A stretch of DNA of 48,081 bases from Chara braunii (taxonomy: Eukaryota > Streptophyta > Charophyceae > Charales > Characeae), in assembly GCA_003427395.1 (NCBI GenBank), contig BFEA01000474.1, forward strand, positions 928,386 through 976,466, read 5' to 3'. Each line of letters starts with the position of its first letter. Position 1 is the stretch's first letter. The position numbers and the translations under genes are program-made. The notes under the pieces are model-generated. The model had not been told where the DNA came from. It saw nothing but the letters and a program-made list of their open reading frames with translations, and made no database searches. Positions 32,131-43,794 of this stretch are shown here, piece after piece.

Positions 32131-33079
32131 GAGAGTGCCGTAGAACGCCTCGTATTCTTTTTTGATAGTATTTCATCCTTCTTGGGGATGAAGTTCTTTC
32201 AAACCACCCAGGTAGTGAGTTTCGTGGGTAGGCCCTTGAGTGGGTCTCATACCCATATCTCTCTTATTTTTCCTCTTCTAAGTCGAAGTGCCTTCTGACA
32301 CGCAGATTGCGCTCCTTAGAAGCCTTCCTTCCTCTTCCACCTTTCCCTCTTCCCTGTTTTCGGCATGCCTCAGGCATGGTGCACATGCGACTACGAAGAT
32401 CGAGACTTAGAGAATACTGCAAAGACAAAGGGACCATGCTGCTAAAGGAGAGAAAAGAGAACAATTACGTGAGTCACGCGCGGTCATTGCATGACGTGAT
32501 AAGGGAAAAGTGCGTTGCGTGTTGCGGTAAAACTCAGACTGATTGCTAGCGTAAAGTTGTGATGGGGAGCTCTACAATGGGTTATTGTAGTAACGAATGA
32601 ATGAGCTCTTGACTTGCATTGGTTTATACTATTTGGCCGCTATGTTCTGGGCCCAGCGGGGGTTTGGTATCTTTGGGAGGGCGCTGTGTTTCGGCCCTCC
32701 GTTATGTACCGAATGCCTGCTCACGTACCTCCACTGCGTGCCAAGTACCTTCTTGCGTGCCTGTGTTGTGCACCGAATGTCTGCTCGCTCCATTGTGTAC
32801 TGAGTGTCTGCTCACGAGCTCTCGGGGTGTGCTAGGCTTTGGATGGACCAATGCGGTCCTTTCTGCTGCAGACCGAGTCACCTCTAGCTGAATTACGGGG
32901 TAGATGCTAAGATTGTTGAACCCGAAAGAAAAACTAAAAAAAAAGAGGAAACAAAAGGGGGAGAAAGAAAGGTGGGAAACAAAGGTTCTCTTCTATACAT
33001 GTATTCAAGTTTGGGCTGCTATTCGGGTCAAAACAGAGTTTAATGGTTGCGATGCTAAAGGTTTTCCTTTTACTTTTCT
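32131..33079. other. Unassigned stretch
   Basis: Short frames on the + strand at 32597-32891 overlap each other in all three frames and contain Cys-rich repeats from a local gtacc.aatg.ctgctc repeat (about 32700-32820). No known domain. Confidence 0.35.
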
Positions 33080-33551
33080 TTTATTAGTCCCTTTGTATTC
33101 AACCTGTTCGAGTTCTAGTTTCCTGCCTAGTCGGGTCATGGGGGAACAAAACGGTTCGAGTTTGAATCGTGGTTCGAGAGCGGGTGGTCTGAACTGGCCG
33201 ACCTTTTGTTTCAGTCTTCATGAGTTCGACTGGTGAGGTACTACTGACGTGGCGACCGCATTGGTAGGAGACTCATCACCTTCTGCAGGAGGTCATGAGT
33301 CCGCTCCTTGCCATTGGATACGGGTGCCCATTAGGGGTAGTTCGTTGGCCCTCTTTAAAGAAATGAGGGTGGTTGTCAGTATCCCGTTATAGGACCACCG
33401 TGTCGAACCTGCAGGTTTCTTCACGCCAAAGGCGACCATTGAGGTTCGACCTCTCGTTTTTCTTTCTCCGTTTTATTTGCTTTACTAAAAATTCTGAAAT
33501 ACGATATTAATTTCTCATTCAGGGCGCGGGGGCTGCGGTATGTGACGATCC

Positions 33552-33558
33552 TATAAAG
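33552..33558 (+). promoter_or_regulatory. TATA-box-like site in family 2 copy 2
   Basis: cctataaagtg lies at the position that aligns with the TATA-like site of copy 1, about 200 bases before the ORF. Confidence 0.35.
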
Positions 33559-33759
33559 TGTAAGGGAAACGAGTCTTTTGCTACTTGTGCACAAACGATC
33601 CTTTTATGCCGAGCACAGGTGAACGAAAGAGAGAGGACCGAGCGACGAAGTGAGTGTGCGACAATCCGTCTGTGTGCGCATGCGCTGAGTGTTAAGTTCG
33701 GGCTATTTTGGAGTCGGTAGCCTGGTACCGTATACGGCCTATTCGAAAAAGACTCGACT

Positions 33760-34023
33760 ATGATTCGTAGCAATGGGCTATATGGATATAGACCAAGGTA
33801 CCTCCAGTTCCTCTGGAGGTGGGAGCAAACATCTGAAGATGGGCCTGCAGTGACTACCATCCTGAACTACAACGACTGCAATCAGGAAGCAAGGCTGAAG
33901 GTGAATGAGGAAAGGGGAAAAGAGGAAGAGATGAGAGCGGACCAGGGACTGCAAGCGGCCATCACGGAAGCTAAAGACCGGGTCAAAAGAAGGTGCAGGA
34001 GGGAAGGGGTCACAAAAGAGTAG
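33760..34023 (+). CDS. Conserved family-2 ORF, 87 aa, unknown function
   Basis: GYRPRYLQFLWRWEQTSEDG, then PAVTTILNYNDCNQEARLKV, ERGKEEEMRADQGL, and AITEAKDRVKRRCRREGV. These follow the 10170-10769 protein closely, but a stop truncates it just after the helix. DNA homology continues past the stop (gtctcgtacctgga..), so it is shortened relative to copy 1. Strand-strand-charged helix layout. No known family. Confidence 0.5.
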   Translation: MIRSNGLYGYRPRYLQFLWRWEQTSEDGPAVTTILNYNDCNQEARLKVNEERGKEEEMRADQGLQAAITEAKDRVKRRCRREGVTKE

Positions 34024-34098
34024 AAGGTGACCGTCTCGTACCTGGAGGGAGAGACTTCAACAAACACGGTGGAGAGGGAACAACGGTGTCGAGTGCAT

Positions 34099-34472
34099 CA
34101 GCTCCCGCCTTTTTGCAAAGCGCGGGAGCCCTCCCAACCATGTCACACAAAAATTTAAACAAAAACAAAACCAGAGACAACTTGGGACGATCCATAACAA
34201 CCCTGCGAACCGCCGAGACGATTGCAGTAGCGTCGTCCTTTCGCCGCTCTAGCCGGGTGCGCCAGATGTACATCCCACGGTCCATCGGCTCCCGCTTTTT
34301 TGCAAAGTGTGGGAACCCTCCCGACCATGTCACGCATGAGTTACACAAAACAAAATCAGAGACAACTTAGGAATTACACAAAATAACCCCGCGGACCACC
34401 GAGATGGGCGAGGTCGAATCGTTCCTTCGCCGCTCTAGCCGGGTGCGCAAGCTTTACTTCCCGCGGTCCCCT
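34099..34472 (+). repeat. Two-unit tandem repeat, period about 187 bases
   Basis: gctcccgcctttttgcaaag at 34101 and gctcccgcttttttgcaaag at 34288. Both are followed by a ggga.ccctccc.accatgtcac stretch and end in cgccgctctagccgggtgcgc at 34243 and 34429. It directly follows family 2 copy 2. Confidence 0.8.
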
Positions 34473-36240
34473 ACGAGAATATAGGTTATCGTGGGGCACA
34501 TCTTGCCTTCCCTAAGGGCCTTTCACCACCCTTAAGGGCGTATCCCCACCGAGCTACTGACCCACGTACGAAAACTTTTAAATGCAATCGCCGAGGTAGG
34601 TCAGCCGATGACGTTTGCTCGTTCGTTGTAGTATAGATACGTTTTGTTAAACACCAAGTGAACCCGAACATCATTCGTCCCTTAGAGCGCCGATCTCCTA
34701 AGTACGAAACGGACGCCGGTCAACTAGGATAGTCTCAACCAGACGTGAAACCACTATTCATCCTAGTCCCTTAGACACATCGTCAAAAAAAAGTTAAAAC
34801 ATCCACATATAATTATACTAAAAGAAATCGATTGTAGTCGACATAAATATATCGAATATGAAATGATTATTAAAACAATTTGAATCATCATATGGTACAT
34901 CCAATAACACAAGATTGAAATAAAATCCGACCACCCTAGATCAAATTTCATAAAACAATCATACAACCGTCAACGAGGAGTTGGCTACCGACAATAACAT
35001 TGGTGCAGCCGACACGACAGTCAGACAAACTCCGTTTTGACTTGATGAGATACGTTGCCAAAGTTATTTATTGCATTCTACCGCGACCTAAGATTAGACA
35101 CGCATATCTGTCTTCACACATTCCTAATCTTATTAGATAACAGACTGCTTGCGAATGATTCTTGATCAGGTGCATTGCTTGAAGTGTTGCATGTCTCTCT
35201 CTCAAGAAAGTGGTCTGGGGTACTCCTCCTCCTCGCCCGAGCTAAAAGCTCGTATTTTCGAAGTCGGGCCGTCTCCACCGAATCAACAGAATACCCCCCC
35301 GTAGAAATAGCCAAAGTCTGGGTCGATAACAAGGCCGACTTTTGAAGCAACGAACCCCCGCCCTAGATGCTCCCTAGAGATTAGAGGATGTGTCCACTGC
35401 AAGTAACTTTTATAAAGCCCAGGTAACTTGGACGAAAAGAAACTTTAGGTCAGAGAAGGTAGAAAATGAGAATCATTTGGATAGGTATAGGTAGATAAGG
35501 TCATTCAGGATAGAACGGGTAAACCTCAGGAAAATGCTAAGTTTTTTTAACCTTATCTGCTTTATTTCAATCGCATTCATTTTATAACACGCACTAAATT
35601 AATCTTTTTCAGACAGGTGAGAAGTAAGAAGAAGACAATCCTTTTCCTTTTCTCCAATAGGCAAAATCAATCCCCCTTTTAAATATCTTTTTTTACCTAC
35701 ATACACACCAAGCCAATTAACAAGTTCAAAAGGAAACAGTACAATCCCATACTCGAGACAAACCTTTTCATTCACATGCATGACTCACACAACTTTCCTC
35801 TACCTTTTCTTTTGAACATTAAAAACAAACAGAGTGAAGCAAAGTGCGGGTTCACATAGGTGTGAAGGAAAATCTGAGTCATTCAACTGACTTTGAGTGA
35901 AGTTTGATCCGACTCACTCAAGAAAATCGAGTAATATTCCGATTAGAGTAAAGGGTAACCGTCGTTGGAACCGAAAATATGCGGTCCACAACTCCATAAG
36001 TTGTGGCTGTTCCACTGAACGACGGTTCGCCTCTTTCTCCAAGTGCCAGATGAGCAGAGGTTAGGTCCACTGAGAGAACTCAATGAGATAACCCTTGAGA
36101 AGGGTGTTCTCAACAATAAGTCTCACAAGGTCTAAGTGCCCTACACAGTCCCAACTCCACCATGACCTCCAAGGAACTGTTCCAACCCAACTTGTAGCAT
36201 CACTTCGCCTCAAATCACTGTGTTCGCATCAGATAGTTTG
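34473..36240. other. Unassigned stretch
   Basis: No gene, RNA or clear repeat recognised. It includes an imperfect palindrome around ccctaagggc..cccttaaggg at about 34514-34542 and an AT-rich part at 34780-34960. Confidence 0.35.
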
Positions 36241-37280
36241 CAAATGTGGGGAAAACAGGCCACAAACGCTCAAATCATGACCCTCAAGTTGGTCCCAATT
36301 GGTCCCAAAAACGGTCTCGAGTGGTCCCACACTATCGTTTGCGATTCCAGATGGTCAAAAAATCAAAACTGCTCGCACTACGTGCCGCAAAAAAAATAAA
36401 GGTCGCCCTGGTTGAAAACCGCATACGTCGCGAGCCCAAATGACTACTGCTGCGTGCACTCACTTCGCACTCTCCTCATGCCACCGGTTCACGCACCACT
36501 ACCGCACAGACCCAATTGTACATTAGTGCCGCACAATCCCAACCACGTACCAGCGCTAGCCCAATCTCTAGGCCGCACTGGAATCCATCATAACCGTCGC
36601 GCACCATAAAAAAATAACGGTGGACCACTTCTTGCTGCGCCGTAAAAAACCGGTACCACAACTGTCGTGCGGCACCACCGCCTGATCACAAAAAAAAAAA
36701 AAAACATCGCTGAGACGCAAAAGATGCGTAGCATTTTCCCTCACAATAGCGCCATCAACGTGCCGCCAACACTTCCCTACACAAAACATGTCGACACCGC
36801 CGCCGATTTCGGCAGCATGATCCCACCGGATACACTGTCGTTGTTGCGCCGCTGATTGAGCAACACCTCCCCACACTCACGTTAAAAAAAACATGGGCGC
36901 CGTGCGACAAATCGGGCAGCACCTTCCCTTCGTGGGCCTCTTGCCACACGGTCAAAGTCTGTCACAGCCTTACGGCCGCAACTCATACACAAGTATGCAG
37001 CATAAGCACAAAGGTGGGGCAAAAAGCTCCCAGCCTATGGCTATGGCTGCCTCTCTTCTCCTTCAAGTGCTCCTGCAGACCTCCAACACTTCGCCAACAC
37101 TCCCTCACTACACCAGCAACCATCCAGCCAGCATCTACTCAAGTAGTATGCCCCAACAGCATTGCCATAAGTGTGAGGCTGTTGGGTGGGGAGCTGACTC
37201 TTATAGCCAGCGGAAGGCATGTGGGCAGCTGCTTTGCCAACAACCAGGCAAAATTTGTGAGTGTTCCCGACCCTCGATCT
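36241..37280. other. Unassigned, locally repetitive (ggtccca and gccgcac motifs)
   Basis: ggtccca recurs near 36290-36330 and ccgcac/gcgcac motifs recur between 36450 and 36700. Frames of 100-135 codons on either strand are overlapping, low-complexity and without domains. Confidence 0.3.
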
Positions 37281-37285
37281 AAGTC

Positions 37286-37405
37286 AACGACCAGAAGCTC
37301 GGTGCCTTGGTTCTCCCCTAGGGGAACCAAGGTCATCAACCCCCACAAGTACCTGGTCGTTTTCACAAACCAGATACTCTTGGAAATGGTTGAACTCAAC
37401 CATTT
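37286..37405. repeat. Nested hairpin pair
   Basis: An inner palindrome at 37305-37332 (ccttggtt-ctcccctagggg-aaccaagg) is enclosed by aacgaccag at 37287 and ctggtcgtt at 37352. A second perfect 10-base stem (aaatggttga/tcaaccattt) with a 2-base loop lies at 37384-37405. Confidence 0.6.
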
Positions 37406-40235
37406 TACTGTTGCCTGCTGAAAACGAACAGGCGCAGTCCCATCAACTCCTAAAACATTCCGGGTTGCACCTGTTCTACGGTCGCGACCATATTCGCGGC
37501 CGTTTCCATTCTCTCTTCCTTTCTTCCTTTCTTTTTTTTTTTTTTCTCCTTTTTTTTTTTTTTTAACTTTGGGGCAGGGCAACTCGTTTCCTTTGAAAAT
37601 GAATTGCCCCCTCCCCACGGGTCATCCCACAGAGCCGAACTAGAGTCAAGCTCAACAGACTCTACTTACCCCCTTGCTGCAGCACGCGCCCGCACCCGGC
37701 CGCCAACAGTGCCAGGTTCGGACACTGTAGCTATCTGCAACCCATTTCCTCTCTCTCTCTCTTTCTCTCTCTGTGCATCCCGACAGTCGCGACCACTGCC
37801 AGCAACAAACGGGCTGGCACACGACTCACTATGAGGAGCTTGCCCTGACCATCCTCCCTGCCTGTGGCCTAGCACACATCGGTGACATTGCCGGCTCCAG
37901 CCCCTCCTTGCAGCCTCACAGCCCCTTCCTGCCTCCCCCACCTACGTTGGCTTGCTGCTTGCTTGCGGCACAAGCAGGTGCCCGGCCTCGTAGGCCAGGA
38001 TGTAGGGTTTCTCGGCCATCGGCGCGGAATCAAATCTCGTAAAAAAATAGAAGGAAAAAAATTAGGCGACCCATTTCCCCTGCATCACGGTCCTATATCC
38101 TGCGTGTCTATTCCTTTTGACCCCTATCAGGCTCTGAATCGCGCGGCTGACATTATTTTTGGTAGAATAGGTCTAGCTTTAGCGTTCACATGTCCACACG
38201 CTTCTGTGGCTTCGACAAAAGCGGAGCACTACCAGTTACTGTTGTTACTCTCGGATGCCACAAGCGTATGGACTAAGGCTTGAAAACTTCTAGTCTCTCA
38301 TTCATAGGTCAGGTCTGAATAAACTTTTGGCAAACATCAGTCTCATCAAGTCCTTCAATTCAACAAACAAAAAATCGGACAGGGTCCCGACAAATACCCT
38401 TGTCGGAGTATTTGCCCCGACAACGGCACCTGGGCCACGACACGGAGGCCGGAAGCGAAGCGAGCGACTTGGACGTAGGGACTTAGTCTTGACATGGACT
38501 GGACCAATAGCGTCGGGACCATCCGCCGTCTGGTGCGGTAAAGAACGGTCCGGAGGCCACCTCCTGGCGGAGAAAGGACCAAAATCACTAAATAGTTACA
38601 GCCTGGGGCTCGACCATGAGAAGTCAGTGTGTTGGGCCAGGGTATGGGCCAGTGTGCGAGTGTATTGGAAAAGCGAGGCGGGGGTACTGACGGGAGAGGG
38701 AGACTACGAACACTCCCCCCCCCGTTAACGTCATCTTTTATGCAGTTTTTTTTTTATAGGGAATCTACGAGATCACTGCGGGGGTAAGAGAGACGGTGTT
38801 GACCCTCCGTTCTGACGACGTACACTGATTCGAGAGGGCAATCAAGCAAGAGGGGAGCCTATTCTGGCAGTTGGTGACTTTCGGCGGAAGGAACATACAG
38901 ACATGTGCCCGAGTGGGCGGACATTGCTTTCTCCATTTGCCCATTGTTGTCGTACTCTCCAATTATCTGTTGATGCTATTTTAGAAAATCTTGCACTCGC
39001 CATTACGATACGAGAGAGAAAGGGGTGACTTTCGGGAGATGGGCAGCTTGACGACCCACGTAGGGAAGAGTTGATTGGTGTCAAACTCATGGTTTTGACA
39101 ATCATGCTGCTAACGAGGGTTAGTTCATCAGGAGTCTTCCATTTACTCCGCAAGGTTGTAAGTTTTGGCCTTGCCCCGCCTCGAGCACCACACATTAATG
39201 GCTTGCCTTTTCTGGCCCTCGGTCACGATGGAGTAAGAAGGAAGGGAGGACACGCAATGAAGTCAGACGCATGGGAGAGAACGATGCCTCTTCTCTCTTG
39301 ATGATGCTATTGGAGCCTTTGTACAAGCTGCATTATTCTCCATGGTTAGCACCACGTCGTTGGAGGTGGGGTAAATGTAGATGACCAGTTAAGGCTCGTG
39401 TAGCACAAGAGAAGGAGTACAAAAGCATACTAGAGTGGGGTCAGTCTTGATGATTGAGAGGGTCGAACGAGGTGTATAGCTGTATGCGAGCAAGTGGGGG
39501 GATGTGAACGCATGAGATGAGAGGTTGGCGACTCGTTGGATACCATCATCTGTGATGGTACTGCTGGTTGTGAGTAAAGTCCGCGTGATTGCCGGTTGCA
39601 GAAGAAAATGATTTGATCACTCGCAGTGTTGACTTCGAGTGTGCCGATCTAACATAATGTTTTTTATACTATAGAGGAGGTAGGTTGTGTAGACAGGTCA
39701 TTTTAACTCCTTTTTCGTTGATGTCATCAGCCATCAGTCGTGGTCTGGACATCGATTCATACCAGCTGAGGACGTGGGTAAGTTCGAAAGCATTGAGCGA
39801 GGCATTAACTGCAACCAGACACGGGGGAATAAAATTGGCGGGACAGAGAAATGAAGCTCCTCACTGATGGCATTTTTTCTGCATGCATGTCGAAGAGACG
39901 TTGACCGCCACTACTGGGACATGTCTCTCGTGTGTGGTAAAAAAGTAAAACCGACATAGTGTTCAAGTAACCGCTAAGGCTGCAACAAACGAGGCTGTAA
40001 CAGATGGTACTTTGCGAGGGACATTAGAGGGACCTGAGGTCAACGACTTCCCGCGTAGGCACATGTAAAGGCTAAAGCTCCCCACACTGAGAATGAGCAA
40101 GGATAAAGATCAACACCACTTAGTGTCGCATGCAAAACGGTAGCAACGATCAATCCTGCTCATTAAATGAATTGGGCTTGTCGCCAATTATATTATGTGA
40201 ATCACTCGAAAAGGTTTCAAAATTCAACGATGCCC
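37406..40235. other. Unassigned stretch
   Basis: T-run at 37531-37563. A small hairpin lies around 38384-38421 (ccgacaaatac..gtatttg). No gene or RNA recognised. Frames of 90-159 codons have no known domain and overlap on both strands. Confidence 0.3.
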
Positions 40236-41218
40236 TAAAACACTGCATTCGTGAAAACCTAACAAAACCACAAAACCTAACATTTTTTATAGAATGAAAA
40301 AGTAAAAGTCAAACTCTTGTTTTTAACACATTAAAGAGAGTGTTTTTAATTGTTTCCCGAGAAAGGAGGCAAAAAAATAGGAAAAAAATCTAGTGATTCT
40401 CTAAATGTGCAAGAAAACCCTTTCCAATAAAAAAACATATTATAGGACTATAAATTGTTTTCAGTAGATTGACAAAAAACATAGCTCAAACAATCAATCT
40501 CTAAGGACTGCAAGGCGAATTTGAAAGACGTTAAAAAAAACAATTTTAGTGAATACTCATTTGTAAAACTATAAATCGTTTTCAACAGTTTGGTAAAAAC
40601 CAAGTTCTGTGAAAACTAATTTATAGAACTATAAATTAATATAATCCATTTTAAAGTTTATTGTAAAATCCTTGTTAAAAAATATATGTTATGTAAAAGA
40701 AGAATTCAAACAACTTTTGTCTCGGGGACATTCTCAAATGCTTAGCCAACCACTATTTAAAATTAAAAAATGGAAAAATATTTTAATAAAAAAATTTAAA
40801 AAATACAAAAAAATAATATATTCGTCCATGTATGAGAGAACATATCCAAAAGAATGTATTCGTGAATAGGAGAATACATGTGCATGTTTGGGAAACCCTC
40901 GAATAGGTTCATCGTGCTACATACCTTATAGAACTATGAATTTGATTTTTTTAAATAAACAAAAAATTGAGATATTTCGATTCTTGAACAAACGGTGCTT
41001 TGCAAGGTAGTGATTTTTTGTAAAAAGACTTGTTTCTCTCCTCACCACTTCTAGTGGTTTTAAAAAATTACTTTTCTATTCATTTTTCGCAGTTAATTTA
41101 CTTCACATAGAATGTTGTTCATGTAGGAGGCCTGAAAAATGTATTATCTAAAACTTTAAAAACATTCGTGCAAACCTAACAATTTTTTTTGTTAGATTTT
41201 CACGAATTCTATGTTCTA
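40236..41218. mobile_element. 1-kb TIR element, copy B (983 bp)
   Basis: Ends taaaacactgcattcgtgaa and, reverse complemented, tagaacatagaattcgtgaa. The next bases (aa.ctaacaaaa) are also inverted. It aligns with copy A (1301-2416) but lacks that copy's 207-bp nested insert. AT-rich, no transposase. No target duplication is recognised in the flanks. Confidence 0.65.
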
Positions 41219-41735
41219 GTGCAGTTCGAGCAAGACTCAGTTTTCAGCAGAACCTTGGTCGCCATTGGGTTCTCCTTTCTACGTTGCTTCATGAGCCTCT
41301 TTGGGTTGGACTCAATACCAGTTCTACGCTGCAATGTCGTCTCGAGATGAAACCGTAATTTGTTTCTCCTAAAACATCATTTGAGTGGGAAAGACTCTCC
41401 TAGTGTTTACCCGAGTGATGACTAATCAAGCATGCGATCCCAACTAGGAAAATAACAGTAAAAAGATTTTGTTTGGTCCTACTTTGATTCATTACCACCC
41501 CATCAGAGCAGATAAGGTCCGTAGATAACGGGCCAATATGTTCCCTCTGCAGACAAAGACATAACGATCCTCGACAGTGAATGATCATTAGCGACTCAGG
41601 AAACCTAAGGCGCGAACTCGATTCCTATCCCTTTATTCTATTCATCGATGCAAATCAAACAGTCAAGGACAACCGTTTCATTGACCCTGATTAAAGTTGT
41701 TCTCTGAATGTGTCCAGATCGGACTGTGCTTTACC
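41219..41735. other. Unassigned stretch before 3' LTR
   Basis: No gene seen. There is no polypurine tract immediately before the LTR start at 41736, unlike an intact element. Confidence 0.4.
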
Positions 41736-42200
41736 TGACATTCAGAGTTGTCCCAATACCAATATCAGAGCGTTGCTAGAGAGTTAGCCACCGCCGGTGT
41801 GTGTCAGTTGTCACCTCGTAGATAAGGTCCAGCTCCGGCGTCTGAACAACAGTGTGCCATACCTCGTGCGGAAGGTGCTTGGTAGCTATTAGATGCTCAT
41901 ATCAACTCCAAAACCCCAGCATATGAGCACAATTCACTCATGTACTAGTCAGTTCCTGTTCTTCTCAGCCAAAGCTACATAAGTTTGAGAGTAGCTTTCC
42001 ACCCTGAGTGTGGAGCGTTCCCAAACTAACTGCAGTTCATTCTTTTCATCAACCGGCGCCTAGAGCTTGGGGGAATCATGAGGGACGAGGTCTTGGTGAT
42101 GAAGTACCGATCAAACAGAGCCAAGAAGGAAGGATGGGAAGAAGAGGCATGTCGAGATATGGATTCACATAGGTAGGCTCAGCGAGAACATGTGGTTCGG

Positions 42201-42320
42201 ATGGCCAGAGAAGAGAAATACATTGAATATGTGTTTTATTATTATGGTCAGGACGACAAGTTGCACGGCGCTGACTCGTTGCTAGAGACGGTGGAGCAGG
42301 CCAGAGCAAAGCTCAGGTAA
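42201..42320 (+). CDS. Small conserved LTR ORF (39 aa)
   Basis: Open frame with EEKYIEYVFYYYGQDDK and LLETVEQARAKLR. Same start, length and stop as 18500-18619. Retention of an open frame in two old copies is notable but could be chance at this length. Confidence 0.4.
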   Translation: MAREEKYIEYVFYYYGQDDKLHGADSLLETVEQARAKLR

Positions 42321-42455
42321 GCGCAAGAGTTCCCGAAATTTTTCTCCTAAAAACTCTACCAGCGTCCCGATTAGCAAATGTCACTCAACATTCTGTCGTT
42401 CTCTCAGTGTCCAGTTACTAAGCGATCAATATCCAGTGATTTGTTACCTTAGCAC

Positions 42456-43112
42456 ATGAGTGCAATCCGATCATTCTCAGTCCAGGAGGCTGTTTTGAGC
42501 AGCCCCAACAGGATTGCTTCTAAAAATACCTTCCAGTACCAATATGTCAGTACAACTGACTTTAGTCAAGGAGGTTTGTTGATTTTTGTTGTTCTCACCA
42601 GATTCGCAGGCGACATCATTCATGACATGAGACTTTACGTGAAAAAGGGCAAGGAAGTTCACGAGCACTTCGATTCAGTCTGGATCTCAACAACAAAATA
42701 TCTTGAGGTAAAGGAAAAATAACTTGATGAGAGTGGAACAAAACTGATCCGTAGCTTCGGGCCCAAGCTTTACACCGACTATCCCTGGCCTTCAATTCAT
42801 TTCCCTCTCACGGTTGGCTCCTGTTGGGGTGATCTGGTTGATCTTGTCAAAAGGTATATCTCAACGACAGAGATTGACTATGAGTTAGTGACTCAGCCAT
42901 CAGAGTTCAGACATCTCAGACGAGGGGTTTTCTCTCGGCGATATCTTCCTACCTTGTGGGAGGAATTTTGTGTCATGGTCGACTTTCGGGTCATAGGACT
43001 TGGATGAAAATGTTCAGAGCTTGCAGGCTTCAGGTGGCTCTATATGCAGAGGCCACAATCTCAGGGAGTACATAGGCATGGCTCAAGGCAGAAGGTGCGT
43101 ACAACCAAATGA
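42456..43112 (+). pseudogene. Copy of the 219-aa LTR ORF with two stops
   Basis: The frame stays in register with the 4435-5094 protein from its ATG to the C-terminal basic region. It has only a TAA at 42720-42722 (before LDESGTKLIRSFGP) and a TGA after GLG near 43005. The 88 codons before the first stop carry YQYVS, KKGKEVHEHFDSVWIS. RRGVFS and LPTLWEEFCVMV remain. Otherwise free of indels, which is striking beside copy 2. Confidence 0.6.
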
Positions 43113-43599
43113 GAAACTGATGACGAGACCTTAGTGGGATGAGTGAGGACTTTTGACGAGTGTTGGTCGTGCCTATTCATCTGTACTTCCTGAGATTATT
43201 ACGAGTTCTCACTTTTCCCTCATTTACCTTGGCTCTACCTTTCGTCAGTCAGTCCTGCTTCATTTGCATTGACCTTGCTTGATGTTTATGCTTCCTGATG
43301 ATCTTGTCACAATTCTCAAAATCGGTAAATTAGCAACATTGATACATGCATGGCACACCAGAGTTTCGTGATTATTATTTGCATGATCTTTGTTGTTCCA
43401 AATCAAAATAAAAGATTTCTAAGACCGGGGATCGACGAAGACGTCAATTGAAGGGTCTCACTCGACGTCGGACGCACACAACAGGAAGGGATTCGCTTTA
43501 CTTAATTATTTTATTTATTGCAAACAAACAATAAAATCATGGTAATAGCCTGTTGGCTTTCCAGTTGCCCGATGTGGCCCAACTTCAAAAAGTGCGAGA

Positions 43600-43777
43600 C
43601 CGCGCTCGTTTTTGTTTCCGTTCATCACTTTCCATTTCATCGACCTTTTTTTTTTTTTTTTTTTTTCCTTCTATTTTTTGGGGAATACCGGTCATTCGTC
43701 CCTAGGTACCCCGCCCGACGTGGCGCGTTAATGGTCGGGTCGAAGCTTTTGAACTAGGCGAGGTACTGGTAGTTTAA
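43600..43777. repeat. Truncated TTAA-type TIR element end
   Basis: A T-run at 43646-43666, then a region ending gaggtactggtagtttaa. This resembles the right ends at 2178-2196 and 25105-25122. The expected left end is missing, so it is called a remnant with low confidence. Confidence 0.35.
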
Positions 43778-43794
43778 CCCCAAAAAAACATACG

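Larger units (their letters stand above)
33080..34098 (+). mobile_element. Repeat family 2, copy 2 (LTR-like)
   Basis: Aligns in order with the minus strand of 10100-11420: aacggttcgagtttgaatcg (33151), the gcattggtaggag and ctccttgccattgga blocks (33259-33318), a TATA-type site at 33552, then the ORF at 33760. It is free of N bases. It is bordered on the right by a 187-base tandem repeat. It lies inside the interval between the two family 1 LTRs, so it is probably a nested insertion. Confidence 0.5.
41736..43599 (+). mobile_element. LTR (family 1, copy 3), candidate 3' LTR or solo LTR
   Basis: Begins tgacattcagagttg like copy 2 and ends gtgcgaga (CA terminus lost). Order and spacing match copy 2 throughout, including the aaaataaa tail near 43407 and ttattttatttattgc at 43507. 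No primer site follows, so it is not a 5' LTR. Pairing with copy 2 would define a 25.6-kb nested element, but no target duplication or polypurine tract is visible to prove it. Confidence 0.65.

Noticed and set aside
37139-37618. 159-codon minus-strand frame as a gene
   Set aside because: Its N-terminal part is Lys-rich read-through of an A/T run; other frames are also open over the region and no motif is present.
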